Source of the DNA: Reticulitermes speratus
Lineage: Eukaryota > Arthropoda > Insecta > Blattodea > Rhinotermitidae
Assembly (NCBI GenBank): GCA_021186555.1
Contig: JAJKFL010000003.1
Coordinates: 52,117,130 to 52,181,129 of the forward strand
Direction of reading: 5' to 3'
Length of the DNA: 64,000 bases
Shown: piece by piece, positions 21,233 through 33,500 of the stretch
Layout: every line of letters starts with the position of its first letter
Position numbering within the stretch: position 1 is the stretch's first letter
Program-made: the position numbers and the translations under genes
The notes under the pieces: model-generated
The model's database searches: none
What the model saw: the letters and a program-made list of their open reading frames with translations, nothing else
What the model was told of the DNA's origin: nothing

Positions 21233-21736
21233 AATAAATTAAAACCAACAAATGCACTGTTTTTTACCACTTTTATTGTGGCCTTTTGTCCCCTCACCCT
21301 ACACGTGTTTCAGAACCTTACAGACACAACACGACAACAGTCTCCCTACACACACAGCCATAGTAAGATAGCACACGGAACATCACAACACAACAGAAAA
21401 GGCACACGGAGACGTAATAACACGCCAGTAGTTCAGCAAAACAGTGAATGCAACGAACATTTTATAACTCTTAACCAAGTTTTAAATATACATATATTAA
21501 TGGTTTTAAGATTTTATCAGACTATCGTACCACTTAGTGATACGCACATACTGTATTTGTCTTAATGTGTGATTAACTAGTAGCAAATGGTAACCCCTGA
21601 TGATGGAACTGTAAGGTTCTGAAACACGTGTAGGGTGAGGGGACAAAAGGCCACAATAAAAGTGGTAAAAAACAGCGCATTTGTTGGTTTTAATTTATTT
21701 GATTAAAAAATGCACGGTGGTAATAGTGTGAAATGG
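21233..21736 (+). mobile_element. Fold-back element F3 (88-bp arms, unique tail)
   Basis: The left arm 21233-21324 and right arm 21608-21703 are near-exact inverted copies (aattaaaaccaacaaatgc, ttttattgtggccttttgtc, ctacacgtgtttcagaacct). The right arm is followed by a unique tail with aatgcacggtggtaatag. The direct repeat AATCTATGA lies at 21224-21232 and 21737-21745. The right arm carries CCTGATGATGG ... CTGAAACACGTGTAGGG. It ends about 100 bp before the first visible CEP135 exon. Confidence 0.8.
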
Positions 21737-21840
21737 AATCTATGAGTTAAAATTTATTTTTGAGTAGTTGGTCACACCATATTTATAGTAATTTTATAAA
21801 TGAAAGAGGTGTTAAACATAATTATTTTATTCCCAAACAG

Positions 21841-24800
21841 TACTGCGTTGGGCGACATTGCTTCAAGTGATACAAAGGCAAGGTCTAGTGAACATGACGC
21901 AGAGAGTCTGCGGCATGAGCTGGAGATGTTGAAACAAGCCAGAGAATCTGCCCTTGCTGAGAACAGGTTAGGATTCAAATACTAAACGTAATTCACACAT
22001 ACAGAGATCTCACAATGTTTTGATCTTTGACTTCTGTGATGAGTGTTCTTTAAGCTTCGTATTATATTTTGAATAGTGTTGTATCGGAGAAATAAGGCCT
22101 GAAACTAAAAATATATTGGACTTACACTGTGTTTATGACACATTCATGACAAGTCGTGCTGTTCTAAGTTAAGGCATGACCTGCAATTAAAGCTTGGACT
22201 GACAGAGGCCCTTAATTACCTTGTAATTACCTTGGTGATACCATGTAAAAGTTATAAAAAAATTTAATCACAAAATAAATTTGGATCTTGCATTCATAAC
22301 CAAGCCGAACAGCTATTTCCACTTCCTCATTATTGTGGAATCTGCGCCCTCCCAAGCATTTCTTTCAGTGGCACAAACAAATGATGTATCACAAGATGTG
22401 CTCCTTTAATATGACTGTAACCTCACATAGCATGTCAAACAACAAAAGTAGTTGCAGTCATTTCACTGAGAACTTCTGGATCATGCACTTTTTTTTTTTG
22501 GGGGGGGGGGGGGGGGTGCTACCAGTTCCACGATAATGACGAAGTGGAAGTAGCTATTTGTGAATGGCTGCGAATGCAAAAACCCAATCTCTGCCATGGC
22601 AGAATTTTTAAACGCATACCTAGATGAGACAAATGCAAGAATGTACTCGGGGATTATGTTGAAAAATAATGATACTTTATTGGAATAAATGAGCTACATT
22701 TAACTTCGTAATGACTTCTTATTTAATTTTTATGACATAGGAGCCTTACTTATGGATCGTCCATTTTATAGATAGTCTTACTTTTTATAAATATTCACTT
22801 CTCAGAACCCTGCAGAAAAGAATGTGTGTCCTTTTGACAGGCTTCTTCATTCTGACTTGGCTAAGCTAACAGAGGACTATCGACGAGCCAACAGTGACCT
22901 TGAATGCTCTCGTCAAGAAGTAGAAAACTTGAAACTTCAGTTACAGGGATATGTGTCAGAAGTGAGGCGAGTAGAAGAGTTGCTTGCAAGGAAGGTATGT
23001 GATATACGTGGAGCCACATTTGCTGTCTTTTTCGTTTCTTTCCATTTTGTCAGTGTGCTGAATTCAAATGAAAAAAGGGTTCTTGTGCAGCAGTGAATGT
23101 TATTTATTTGTACGTGTGGATGTTTGCTTTGTATGATAACTTTTATGTAACTTTGCTTTTTTATGAATTATAGTAAAGTGACGTTGAATCTAGGTTTGTA
23201 AGTCCCTACTTACTGTATTAGTTGACGTGTGGTTCATGTAAAGATTGTCAGTAACTCAGACTTCTGTATTTAACCAAATAAAAGATGATAATTTTTTTCC
23301 TAATTCATGATCTGAAAAACTGGGGGGGGGTTGCCTTATAATCACACGCAGGATTTTCCTGAAAATTGAAGATTGTGAAGAGGGATCATCTTATGGTATG
23401 TTCAGGTAAATGCAGTATACAGAATTTTAATAATATGCTGGTTAACAAATAATGAATTGCTAAGGATGTGAAAGAAAAGGTGATGGCTTAATTTGAGGTA
23501 CTCTCCTGAAATTTGTCTGGATGGACTGAGGAAAACAAAAAAAAAAACTTGGGCAGAACGTCCAGTCTCTGGGCCAAGATGTGTGTCTGAGACTCCCTAC
23601 ATACAAGGTGATATGCTACTTACTATGTCATGACCTTCAGTGATTTCAACTTTTGAGGTAGAGACATTCTGCATGGAATCAATTGTGATATGGTGAAAAA
23701 TGTAAGGGTCACTATAAATTTAATGTGAAACCGTTCTTGTGCGTTGAGAAGTACCAGCATATGACCAGTAAGCATTTCTTACATTATCTAAAGAAATGGC
23801 ATCTGGGATTTATTATGTTGAGACTGTGTGAACATTTCTATAACTTGTATTTAAATTTTTTTATGTGCCAGCATTACAATTTGTTGTGGCTTTGGGGGTC
23901 ACATTTTGCAGGGAAATAAAAATCAGTTTTTAAAGGTTCTTATCATGACCTTTAATTAACGAGTCACATTCTTCATCATGAAATGGTTGGTTACATGCAT
24001 ACTAAGTTGTTTTTCTGTTTATCAGTTCAGTAATATGTATATGACTTATCACCAGGAGGGAGAAAGAAGTGAAATGTTGGACCATTACCACAGCTTAAGC
24101 ATGGAGGCATCTGCTTTGGAGAATAATAACCACAGCCTAGAGACAGAAATTCAGGATGCCAGGGCACAACTGCGTGCTGCTAATGACCGCATCACTGATC
24201 TAGAACAACTGCTTGAATCTAAGGATACGCTGGTGAACAACTATGAACGCCAGGTTTGTGTTGTGTTCTTTCATTGAATTTTTGTACGTACTGTTTGTGT
24301 AAGTTTTAATGCTTTTTTGAAGCTGCAGTTCCATTCAATAGCAAATGTTGTTCAACTCGTCAGTATTGCCTGACTGTAATTTATACCTGTAATGTACTTT
24401 ATCTCTATGTGTGTGCCTGTGTGTTCATGATGGTAGGTAAATTCCTATATGCCTACAAGAGCCAGGTTAGCTCAGTTGGTATAGCGACTAAGCTATGGGC
24501 TGGACAGCCAAGGAATTGTGCCTTTGCTGAAGCAAGAGATTTTTCCCTTCTCCCAATCATCCAAGACTGTCTCTGGGGCCCACCCAGTGTTCTGTTCATG
24601 GATACTGGGGGCCTTTCACCAGGGATGAAGTGGTTTGGGCTGCCTGCTGACCTCCAATGAGTGTCAAGGTTAGGAATACATGAAGTTATGCCCTGCTCCC
24701 CGTGTGCCTCCATGGCATGGTGCTTAATTAAGCATAGGAACAACTTTACCTTTACCCACTACGGTCATGTAAACACAGAACTGTAATATTGCCATTTTAA

Positions 24801-26436
24801 CATAAGTCTTATATGGCTTTAGGAAGAAATGGACATAATTTATAATATATTGTGCACTAACTTCAAACATAATTTCAGATAGCAGATTTGTCAGGGAGTG
24901 TTGCCCGACTTGAAATGCAGATGCGTGATGAATTAAATCGAAGACGTCGTGCAGAAGAGGACGTGGGTGTGGTGCGTGATTTGTGTGCCAAATTGGATAC
25001 CCAGAAGGACACTTTAATGCAGCAAGTTACTGAAAGTGACCGTATTAAAATGCAGGTAATGTACTGTAATTGTAAAGTAACTGCCATAGTATCAAACATT
25101 TAAGTGCTGGAATACTTCACTATTATCTCTATAGTTTCAGCTGTAGTAGAGTTTTAATTGCTTGTACTGTTAAATAGCTTGCTTAAAAACATATCTACAA
25201 TATTTCCAGCAGTAAATATCAAAACATGAAAGGAATTTGAAATGTGAGATCTGGTGGTGAATGTATAAATTATGGTATTCTGAGATCTGACAACATGTAG
25301 TCTGTTAGATAGGCACTCTTTTTCCCTGAAGACAGAGGAATTAGGTTCCTCTAAAATGTTGGTGCCGATCCCAGTGGCCGCGCGGTCTAAGGCGTGGGTC
25401 CACGGCCGCTCACTTACTGGGATTGTGGGTTCGAATCCCACCGGGGGCGGCATGGATGTCTGTCTCTTGTGAGTGTTGTGTGTTGTCAGGTAGAGGTCTC
25501 TGCAACGTGCTGGTCCCTCGTCCAGAGGAGTCCTACCGAGTGTGGTGTGTCTAAAAAGTGTGTGATTGTGAAACCCCAAAAAATGAGGCGGCCTAGGCCC
25601 CCAAGGGGCTGTCGAGCCATTGAAAAAAAAAGTTTTGGTACCTTTCTACCACACTACATGGTGTCAGATTGCTGAAGACTGTAATCTTGACTGCAGCTTG
25701 GCTCTGATGTGGGAGGTGTATCTGCTGTTGTTTGAACACATACCTAGAATTGTTATTCGTACTGAATATCCATGCTTTAATTTGGGTCCATTTGCAGAAC
25801 AAACTTTGGAAGGATCACACATCAACTAGTTCTGTAAGTATCATTGTGATGTTTTGTGCGATGTTCATATACTCTAATGAATTGCATAGGCACATGTAAT
25901 GTAGTCATGATTGAAATTCTGGACATTTTTCATCATTCCAGACGGAAAACTTAATTGCATTTCAGAGGCTGGATCTGCCTCCATCTTCAGGTGGAACAGG
26001 GAAAGGAGGAACCTTCTCAGATGGGCCCATTAGGAAGAGCTAGTATCAGTCCGCTGGATTAAGACTGTCTTGCCTCTTTCCCAATTTTGCCTAAAAGTTG
26101 AGGCAGATACAGCCTCTGAAATATTGTGAGTTTTTAATCTGGAATGTAGGACATAGTCCCAAATTTCAGTCATGACTCTGACTACGAGGGTTATCCAGAA
26201 AGTAAAGATACAAACGCAATAAAATTTTTTAAAATAGTTATTAACAAAATTGAGTAAAAAATCTCTTAACACATACCTTTAGCTATTTTTCAACATAATC
26301 ACCACCTTTGTCAAGGCATTTGTTTAGCCTGGGTACGAGGTTTTGTATTCCGATGTCATAGAGCTCCGCCGCCAGTGCACGCAACCATGCAGTGACTTCG
26401 TTTTTCACCTCTCTCTCTCTCTCTCGCTCTCTTTTT

Positions 26437-26491
<55 letters not shown>

Positions 26492-27546
26492 CCCCCCCCT
26501 CCATGAAAGGGGGTTCTTCTGGTTGATTTTATGCCTCACGGGACCACCATAAACTCTGCGGCATATTGTGAAACACTGAAAAGGCTTAGACGTGCAATTC
26601 AGAACAGAAGACGAGGGATGCTGACACGCGGCGTCACCTTACTGCACGACAACACAAGGCCGCACACCGCTAGAGCAACGCAGCAGTTGTTGCAGAGTTT
26701 CAACTGGGAAGTTTTAGACCATCCCGCTCACAGCCCAGACCTCGCTCCCAGCGATTTCCATTTGTTTTTGCACTGAAAGAAACAACTGGCCGGCCAGAAG
26801 TTTCACGAAGACGAAGAGGTGAAAAACGAAGTCACTGCATGGTTGCGTGCACTGGCGGCGAAGCTCTATGACATCGGAATACAAAACCTCGTACCCAGGC
26901 TAAACAAATGCCGTGACAAAGGTGGTGATTATGTTGAAAAATAGCTAAAGGTATGTGTTAAGAGTTTTTTCACTCAATTTTGTTAATAACTATTTTTAAA
27001 AAATTTTATTACGTTTGTATCTTTACTTTCTGGATAACCCTCGTATACCCATTGTCACAAGTTAAATCAGTGTAAGATAGCTTTGTTGAGAAATGATGTA
27101 CTCACATGTGTTACAATTTTATCTTCTTTTGTTTTTGTTTGCGTACATAACACTGACTTATTTCAAAAGTTAATCAATCTTTGTGCTTTTCTATTACGTG
27201 TTCACCTAAGTAGGAGGTGTTTTGGATGTGCCGTATGAATTGTAATGAAAATAGAATTAATATTTTGTGTATTATTGTGTGGAATGTATTGTTTTGTAGG
27301 AATTTGGTGTGATTTATTCAGATTTAGACAGTATCTATATGTATGCTTGTAAGCATGAATTTGTTTACTTCTTTTCAAGTGGAATTTCATAAATTTAACC
27401 TATCTTGCAAATGTGCATTATCTATATTTTCTCCTCCATGGCAGGCCTTGAGTTTGTGAATAATTTTTTGCCCTGAACTTTCGGCCACATTAATGAAATA
27501 TGTGAACATTTGTGTTAAGTAGACCAAAGATGTTTTGATTCCATAC

Positions 27547-27587
<41 letters not shown>

Positions 27588-30500
27588 AATTTTATAAAAG
27601 TATTTCAAATACAGTATTCAAATGTTACACTAATTCTACTGTACACAGCTGATTAATTAATGAGAATGATTGTAAGTTTAGTTTTAATCCAAAATGAATT
27701 TATTATTTATATTCATTTCCTTTTAGATGTCTGTTATATCAAAACTTTGTCAGATAAACCACATAGAACTTACTAGGGTCTATGTTTATTTTCTGTGTGA
27801 TTCTGTGGACTCCTCCATTTTTCAAATATTCCACTTTCACGCTCTCTGCATTCTGCTTGTATTTATTTTGGTCTATTGTATTCCATGTTAACAACCAGCT
27901 GGAGGCAGAGTTGGCAAGACTGCATGATGAACAGATAGTGCTACAGGAGAAACTGACTAAAGATGGTGAATCAATTGAGACTTTGGAAAAACTTCTGTCA
28001 TCGTGTCGCAAGGATACACTGGATCAGAAGCTTGCAAACCAAGATATGCTGGCTGAAGTGAGCATCCTGCGTGAAAAGATCACGGCTTTGCAAGAGAAAC
28101 TGTAAGTTTCTTTTGTACTCAAAGATTTATCTTTGGACACTTGTATAATAGAATTTATGTCTTAAGAGAAAATACTGGGTGACATGAGTGTTGTAGTGCT
28201 CTGTGTACAAGCCTCTCTTTGCAAAACGTGTATTGTCTAGTGCTTAGAAATTCTTTGTTTCAGTAAGTTTATAGTGGTTCATTTTCAAATAGTTTTAATG
28301 AAGATGCAAGATAGCTAGTTTCAATACTTCAGATGCTATCCGTCATCCAGTTAGTGATTATATACTATGAATGTCACTTGTAGGAACCTTCTGTTATTAA
28401 GGTATCCACTGACCTTTACTGTTTGTTCTTACATTAATTTTGTATTAACCCTTTTTGCACTGGAATTAATGCCTAGGGTGCTTTGAAAGTGATGAGATTT
28501 TAAATTAGTTTCCATTACTTTGCGTTCTCTTGGGCAATGACTTTAGACAAGTTTGGCAGTTTAAACATACACTGTGCATCAGCTGTGGTCAGCATTCAGA
28601 TAAGTAATTCAGCAAAGACTAAGAAATAATTAAATTATTTGTCTAAATAAAAGGATCAGGATCTGTAAATAGCTAAAGAAATGGTACTAGTTATTGTGAA
28701 TTACGTATTTCCCAATAAGGTAAAAGGTAGTGAAACCAAACAAGTAACAAAGAGTGTTATTTACGTGATTTGTTATTATAGAGCCGAGGTGTTTCGTGGT
28801 TTTCCTCAGCCCCTCCAGGCAATTTCTGGGATAGCACCTCGATTCGGCCACAGCTGGTTCCTTTTAAATTCTTTCAGTTCTTCTTCCATCATCAATGCTA
28901 TATAGCCTGATTTAATGAGTGTCATGTAATAAACAAGCTGCTGTTAGGAGTGCAACTGTTTATAAGTTGAGAAATATCTGTATATTTTTTCTCAGAGGTG
29001 ACCTAATCTGAAAGTGTAATTGAGCAATGTTTCTGAAATATCAGAACATTATATGCATATATGCAAGAAGACGCAAGGCATGCAGCGCAGAGCAGTCATC
29101 GTCGTCGTCATACAGTCTGTCTTGTGTCAGGTCCATAGCCTCTTCCAAAGCGAGTTCTTCAAAGAGGGTGATCTAGTGATCCCTATTTCAAATTCCAGGA
29201 TCTTCTCTTTTTTCCTTAACACTTTCACTGCCAAAGTCGACCGTGGTCGATTTAAGTATTTACCTTTTAATTTGCCAGCATCGACTTTAGTCGATCTAAA
29301 ATTTACTCTGCTGTTTTGCCTTAAATAGGCCACGCACACAATAAGCTCTTTCAGGAAACATATTTTACATCTTTATTAATTCCTAGCTAACAACTAGAAA
29401 AAATATATGCATTTTATATATAATTATATTTTGTAATTTATAAGACGACACACTAGTTGTTTAACATTCAATAAATCCCTGGCAATTTAACACCCTCCGG
29501 AATTTAAATACCCAGCAGTGAAAGTGTTAAGATCATTCAATAGCTGTTATGTCTTGTTCTTCTTCTTCTCATCCCTTCTATCTTTCCTTCAATAATGTGT
29601 TTTAGAAGGCAGTTCCTACGCAATATGTGACCGATCCAATTAGTTGTCCTCCGTTTTACTGTATGTGGGATGTTTCTTTCCACCATAACCCTATGTGAGA
29701 CTTCCAGTGGGTAAACAAATTTATGTTAGGCATTGCCGTGTTTTCTTGAAAACTGTCTAACTTAATTGCAGGCTACACCAATCTTGCTTGTTATCCTCAT
29801 CCTACAGGCCATCAGTTGTCCATGCATTTTTGTTTATTTTCTGTTAGTAATATACATCACTGAGGATTCAAGTCTTCTGGGATGTGACACTATTGTTGGG
29901 TGAGTAGTTACTGGCGTTTCAAAGGAACGTGTTGCCTTTGAAACATAAGGAACCAGTCATCCATTGACACAGTGTCACTCCCAGAAGACCTGAATTCTTA
30001 GCAGCTACACTGTGAAAACCTCAAATCTCACAATTACTCTTTTATAGTGACAAAGGTTCCTCGGAACTGCACCGGAGTCAGCAACAGGCTTTGGAACTAA
30101 GTCAGCAGGTTTCAAAATTACAAAGCTGTGTTACCAATGAACAGTTCAAACGTGTTCGAATGGAAGAGGAATGTAGAAGGTAATCCCATTTATTTCATTT
30201 GCTGTACCAAAACAGAGCAGAGTGCTATGAATTATGAAGTTTTGTCTTATGCTACCATGTCTTATATGCAGTAGGCCTCTCAGATGAGGAACAAATGAAA
30301 CATTACTGACACAACAAGGAAGTGTAAATATTAATACAATGTTATAGTTTGAAACTTATTTAACTTAGAGACCATGATGTGTTATTGTGCTGTTATTTAA
30401 TTTTATTTATTATTTTTTAGCTGTTTGTAGTGTATGTAATTGCAGGATACTGGGCTGGGTATATATGAAATCTTATACAAGTTGTACTTTTATGAATCAA

Positions 30501-33500
30501 ATGCAAGTACTTTAACAGTAAGTAGACGCTGGGCATGATCTGTTTAGGGTCGAAGTATAAGTTACATTTATTGACTAGTTTTGATACATGAATATTGGGA
30601 AGAAATTTTATTCTATAATTATAGCCATGCAATATGAAGGAGTGGGTTTTATTATTAAGTTCAAAAATTATAATCTTTTAAATGAACTGCCATGTGGTGT
30701 ATCTAAAGCTGACTGCTGGTGGTGGACCGTAAGCTCTTGACATCTGGTACAAAACTGGTGAATTTAGCGAAAGAAATAGCAGTAAATTTGAATTCAATTT
30801 GAAGTTCTCACAGCAGTGTTGTGGATTCATGTGTTGTGGGATGTGTCACTTTGTCATTGTAAGAGTGGTTCCTGACATTTCAAGCAAATGTAGTGCCTTC
30901 AAAATATCAGGAGCCGCTCACCCAATGACGTGGTGTCACATCGCAGAAGACCTGATTCCACTTGAATTGAAAGGTACTTGTCAGGGCGTTCGTTGTGGAT
31001 ATGCTTGTATATCACCTGTGTAGCGTTAAGACCATAAAATTTCTTTCCATGGCCTCAGTTCTGCTATCTTATGATTTGTTTCATACCTGTTTCCTCAGAT
31101 TGAACCAGCTTCTTAAAGATCATGACCAGACCACCAGAACTATCCATACCTCATCTCCACCTAACCAAAGTAGACAGACCAACCTCACCAAATCACCACT
31201 TCATAAAGATATGGAGACCTCATGTCCTGTGTCAACTGGAGAAGCTTCCTATGCAACTTCAGTCGACCAGCCAGTTTCATCCCCTCATACATCTACCTAT
31301 GTCCCATCAAGGGTACCAAAGCAGTCAGTGGCTAATGGACAAAGAGATGAATTTCGTCTGCCTCGTTTTGCACAGTTTGCAGCGAAGCCACGCACATCAC
31401 ATCGTTTTCGGCCAGCGGAACGTAACATTTCAGGTTTAAATACAACCCAGAGAACTTCCCACACAAATTCATCAGCATTCTTTGCTGCTACACAACCATC
31501 AGATCCATGTGTGCCTTCTCACCAGCAGAAAACTTTCACTTCTCCAGGGCCACAGCCGCCTTTCTCACCTACTGTAATTGTAAAAAATTACCAGGAAAAC
31601 AAACAATCCAAGTAACATTTGCCTCAACTGGACCACCCATATCAAGCTTTTGTGCTAAATATAACATTGTGCGGCAAGGTGGGGTAACAAAAACCACTGA
31701 TTCAACCAATATACGTATGTCAACAAGAGACAGCACTGGACCTACAGAAGGGATAAAGTCAAGCGAGTCACATCGTGATTCAGTGTCAGGTCAGGATGAG
31801 CTTGGAGTGCAGGCTTGCACGTGATTAAACGTAGAAATGCCATATCACTTCTGCTGGCTGATGTCAGTATAATTCAACCTCTAGTTTTGTGCCTGTAGCA
31901 CTTCGATTTACAAAACTGCTGTGCAGTATGAAGAACAGTTTCAAGGCCACAGAGCAGTGAAAGGTGAAAGAAATGTCAGTTTTGGCTGTCACATTACAAG
32001 TTAAAATGCAAGTACTGTTATGTTGAAAGGCAGCACATTGAGGGTTCATAAGAAGAAGTAAGGTACTGTGATGACAGGTGTTGTGTTTATTGTCTCATAT
32101 TTGTAAGAGACTGCCCATAAAAACTAAAGCAGAAGTGCGTCATTTACGTTGCCAAACACCACTGTGGAACAGAACAGATACTGTATGTACACTAGGTTCA
32201 ATTTTGAAGTAAGGTACTGTGATGACAGGTGTTGTGTTTATTGTCTCATATTTGTAAGAGACTGCCCATAAAAACTAAAGCAGAAGTGCGTCATTTACGT
32301 TGCCAAACACCACTGTGGAACAGAACAGATACTGTATGTACACTAGGTTCAATTTTGAAAGTCATGTTGTTTTGGTAATGCTACATTTTCTGTTTATAAA
32401 CTTTTGTTGCATATAATTTTAAATTGAATGATTGTGTATTTATATTTTGTAATAGAAGTTTGCTGTGGTAACTTTTTTTTTTGTATGTTCAGAATTCTGA
32501 ATGTATAGAGATAGTTATACAGTATAGCTCATGCATTTATTTGTTTGCCCAAACTATATGGTGTCAAATGGCAGGTGAGTAGTGACATGGAAAGGATGTG
32601 GAAGGAAGTAGTAAAAGCCTAATTTGATGTACTAGGTGGCATTTTTGCTGGAGTATCTCATAAGTATTTTGACTAGGGTACAGGCATTGATCCCTTGCAG
32701 AGACAACATATATATGGCATCCAGATTGGCCTGAGACAGGCTTCTTTTAGATTCCCTTTAACCTTTAAGAGCCGGCGATTTAAATGCCCTGTACTGTCAG
32801 CGGACCGGAGTTTTCTCTGGGGATTTAAACGTTTGTTGCAATGGTTAGGAAAATTTTGAATATCTTGAACAATATTAACGCTGGATCTGTGAAATAAATC
32901 GTAATTACTCAAGTGAAGCATGGAGAACACGGTAATGTACATCATAGTTTATTATAAAATATTTTGATGCAAAATAAGAATGAACCACTTCCCTAAGAGA
33001 CAGAAATTTTAGTCTTCTTTTGTTTCTTTATCGTGTCTGGACCATTAATGGAATTTTAGTAATATGTTATGTTTCGTTCTCTTTAGCCTTAAATTCTGGC
33101 TCCTTTCTCCTGAATTCGTCCCCACTTTCAAGGGAAAATATTTCTGTGAGGTTATTTTAACAACAGCGAAATGCTTTTCGTTGGTGTGATTTCTGTAAGG
33201 GTGTACTTACAAAGAGGTTTACAGTTTTACAACCATGAGGAATCTGACCTGCGAAAGGAAAAGTACGTTTCTCGGTATTCCTACCAGTGGCCACACTCTT
33301 TCAGTGTTTGTCGCACAGTGCAGTGACCCTGTCGCTTGTGAAAATTATTTCTTGTGAGTACATAATCAGCATCATGGCTTGTAGAAGGCATATTCGTGAT
33401 GAAGATATTGAATCACAGCTGATCTGTGATATTGATTCGGATGAGAACATCTAATAATAAGGTATGTAATAATTTCTGTAACAAGTAACTTCCTTCTGAC

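Noticed and set aside
24026-24055. Longer CEP135 exon 3 starting after tatcag
   Set aside because: It is in frame, but the added residues break the otherwise gap-free match to the CEP135 coil (LARK|EGERSEML).
26283-26504. Frame rich in alternating Arg-Glu
   Set aside because: It is the (CT)n microsatellite read on the minus strand inside the mariner element.
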